From contig CAJVPJ010000287.1 of assembly GCA_910592205.1 (NCBI GenBank), positions 1-30,635 on the forward strand: a stretch of DNA of 30,635 nucleotides, read 5' to 3'. This document shows positions 30,140 to 30,635 of the stretch, piece after piece; positions within the stretch are counted from its first letter, which is position 1, and every line of letters begins with the position of its first letter. Source of the stretch: Paraglomus occultum. Lineage: Eukaryota > Glomeromycota > Glomeromycetes > Paraglomerales > Paraglomeraceae. The notes under the pieces are model-generated. The model searched no databases and was not told where the DNA came from. It worked only from the letters and a program-made list of their open reading frames with translations. Both the position numbers and the translations under genes were made by a program.

Positions 30140-30635
30140 ATGTCGTCAATTGACAATTTAGTTCGATTATCCCTATCCGGTGAAGACGCTGAAAAACTTG
30201 AGTGGATTTCTTACTCTGAAATTACCGACGTAGAGCCAACTCAAATTGACAATGTCTTTTATGCTATTCGAAAGAAAAGGTTCTATGATATTAATATAGC
30301 GATAATGCTACTATGCCTTGGAAGTAGCGAACAATCCACATCAACACTTGTGAGTGAGTTTGCCAGAATATACTCACTTCCAACTCGCAAGTACAATAAC
30401 AATGACAATAACTTTAGACGATATTCCAAATGGCTTGAGTATCGCAACCAACCCATATATGGATTCACCAAGTCTAATGACAATAACTATTACATGGTTG
30501 CCGATAGAGTCTTTTACCATTGTTATTCTCGATATGGCTTCTGCTCCACATGGTGGAGTACTCCGATGTAGTCCCGTGTGGTGCATTTGTGGTTATAAAC
30601 AATTATCCGATGGGTGGACTAGCAACAATCACCAA
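30140..30635 (+). pseudogene. start of another cysteine/WTSGN family kinase, frameshifted (copy F, runs off the window)
   Basis: Begins MSSIDNLVRLSLSGEDAEKL, with LEWISYSEITDVEPTQIDNV, LVSEFARIYSLPTRKYNN and NYYMVADRVFYHCYSRYGF. In the first cysteine module one extra G (about 30554-30556, ACATGGTGGAG against ACATGTGGAG) shifts the frame, and it stops at TAG 30569-30571. The other frame continues with the RCSPVWCICG-like region to the window end. Upstream 30036-30139 is not like the upstream region of copy D. The kinase part is outside the window. Confidence 0.8.

Overview
The window looks like nuclear DNA of an AT-rich, intron-dense fungus, most likely an arbuscular mycorrhizal fungus (Glomeromycotina, Rhizophagus-like). 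This is inferred from gene content. The genes are tyrosine-kinase-like kinases ending in Sel1-like repeats, a BTB-BACK-TLD protein, many related kinase pseudogenes and Tc1/mariner relics. They are split by short GT-AG introns (about 60-100 bp, one about 146 bp) and several are followed by AATAAA signals. No rRNA, tRNA, CRISPR array or prokaryotic operon structure was seen.

Layout. 1-2547: a kinase with intact catalytic motifs fused to about eight nearly identical Sel1 repeats, with a 1-bp slip near the end. 2548-6433: gene-poor, with a MITE-like palindromic element (about 3170-3394), short duplicated motifs (3758-4140), a decayed tandem repeat (about 5098-5720) and a GC-rich double hairpin (5820-5875). 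6434-9981: one eight-exon gene of about 972 codons, with the order pseudokinase, helical domain resembling the MLKL N-terminal bundle, second pseudokinase, Sel1-like tail. 10545-11072 (minus): the Dim1-like spliceosomal thioredoxin-fold protein (TXNL4B/DLP). 13708-15383: a BTB-BACK-TLD protein with an FG-rich repeat insert.

The rest (about 11.2-12.5 kb and 17.1 kb to the end) holds six copies of one kinase family. Its N-terminus carries a new-looking cysteine/WTSGN/LEWIP module present twice in tandem. The copies start or lie at 11239 (+), 18320 (-), 21625 (-), 23853 (-), 26743 (+) and 30140 (+), and every one has at least one clear lesion. Two relics of an internally deleted Tc1-like transposon lie among them. 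One is nested inside a kinase pseudogene with TA target duplication and long terminal inverted repeats.

How the genes may work together (inference): the first gene encodes an apparently active kinase with a Sel1 scaffold. The second encodes a double pseudokinase around an MLKL-like bundle, also with a Sel1 scaffold. This recalls a kinase/pseudokinase-effector pair such as RIPK3/MLKL, and is the best candidate for an undescribed system here. The six-copy family looks like a rapidly duplicating and decaying signalling family.
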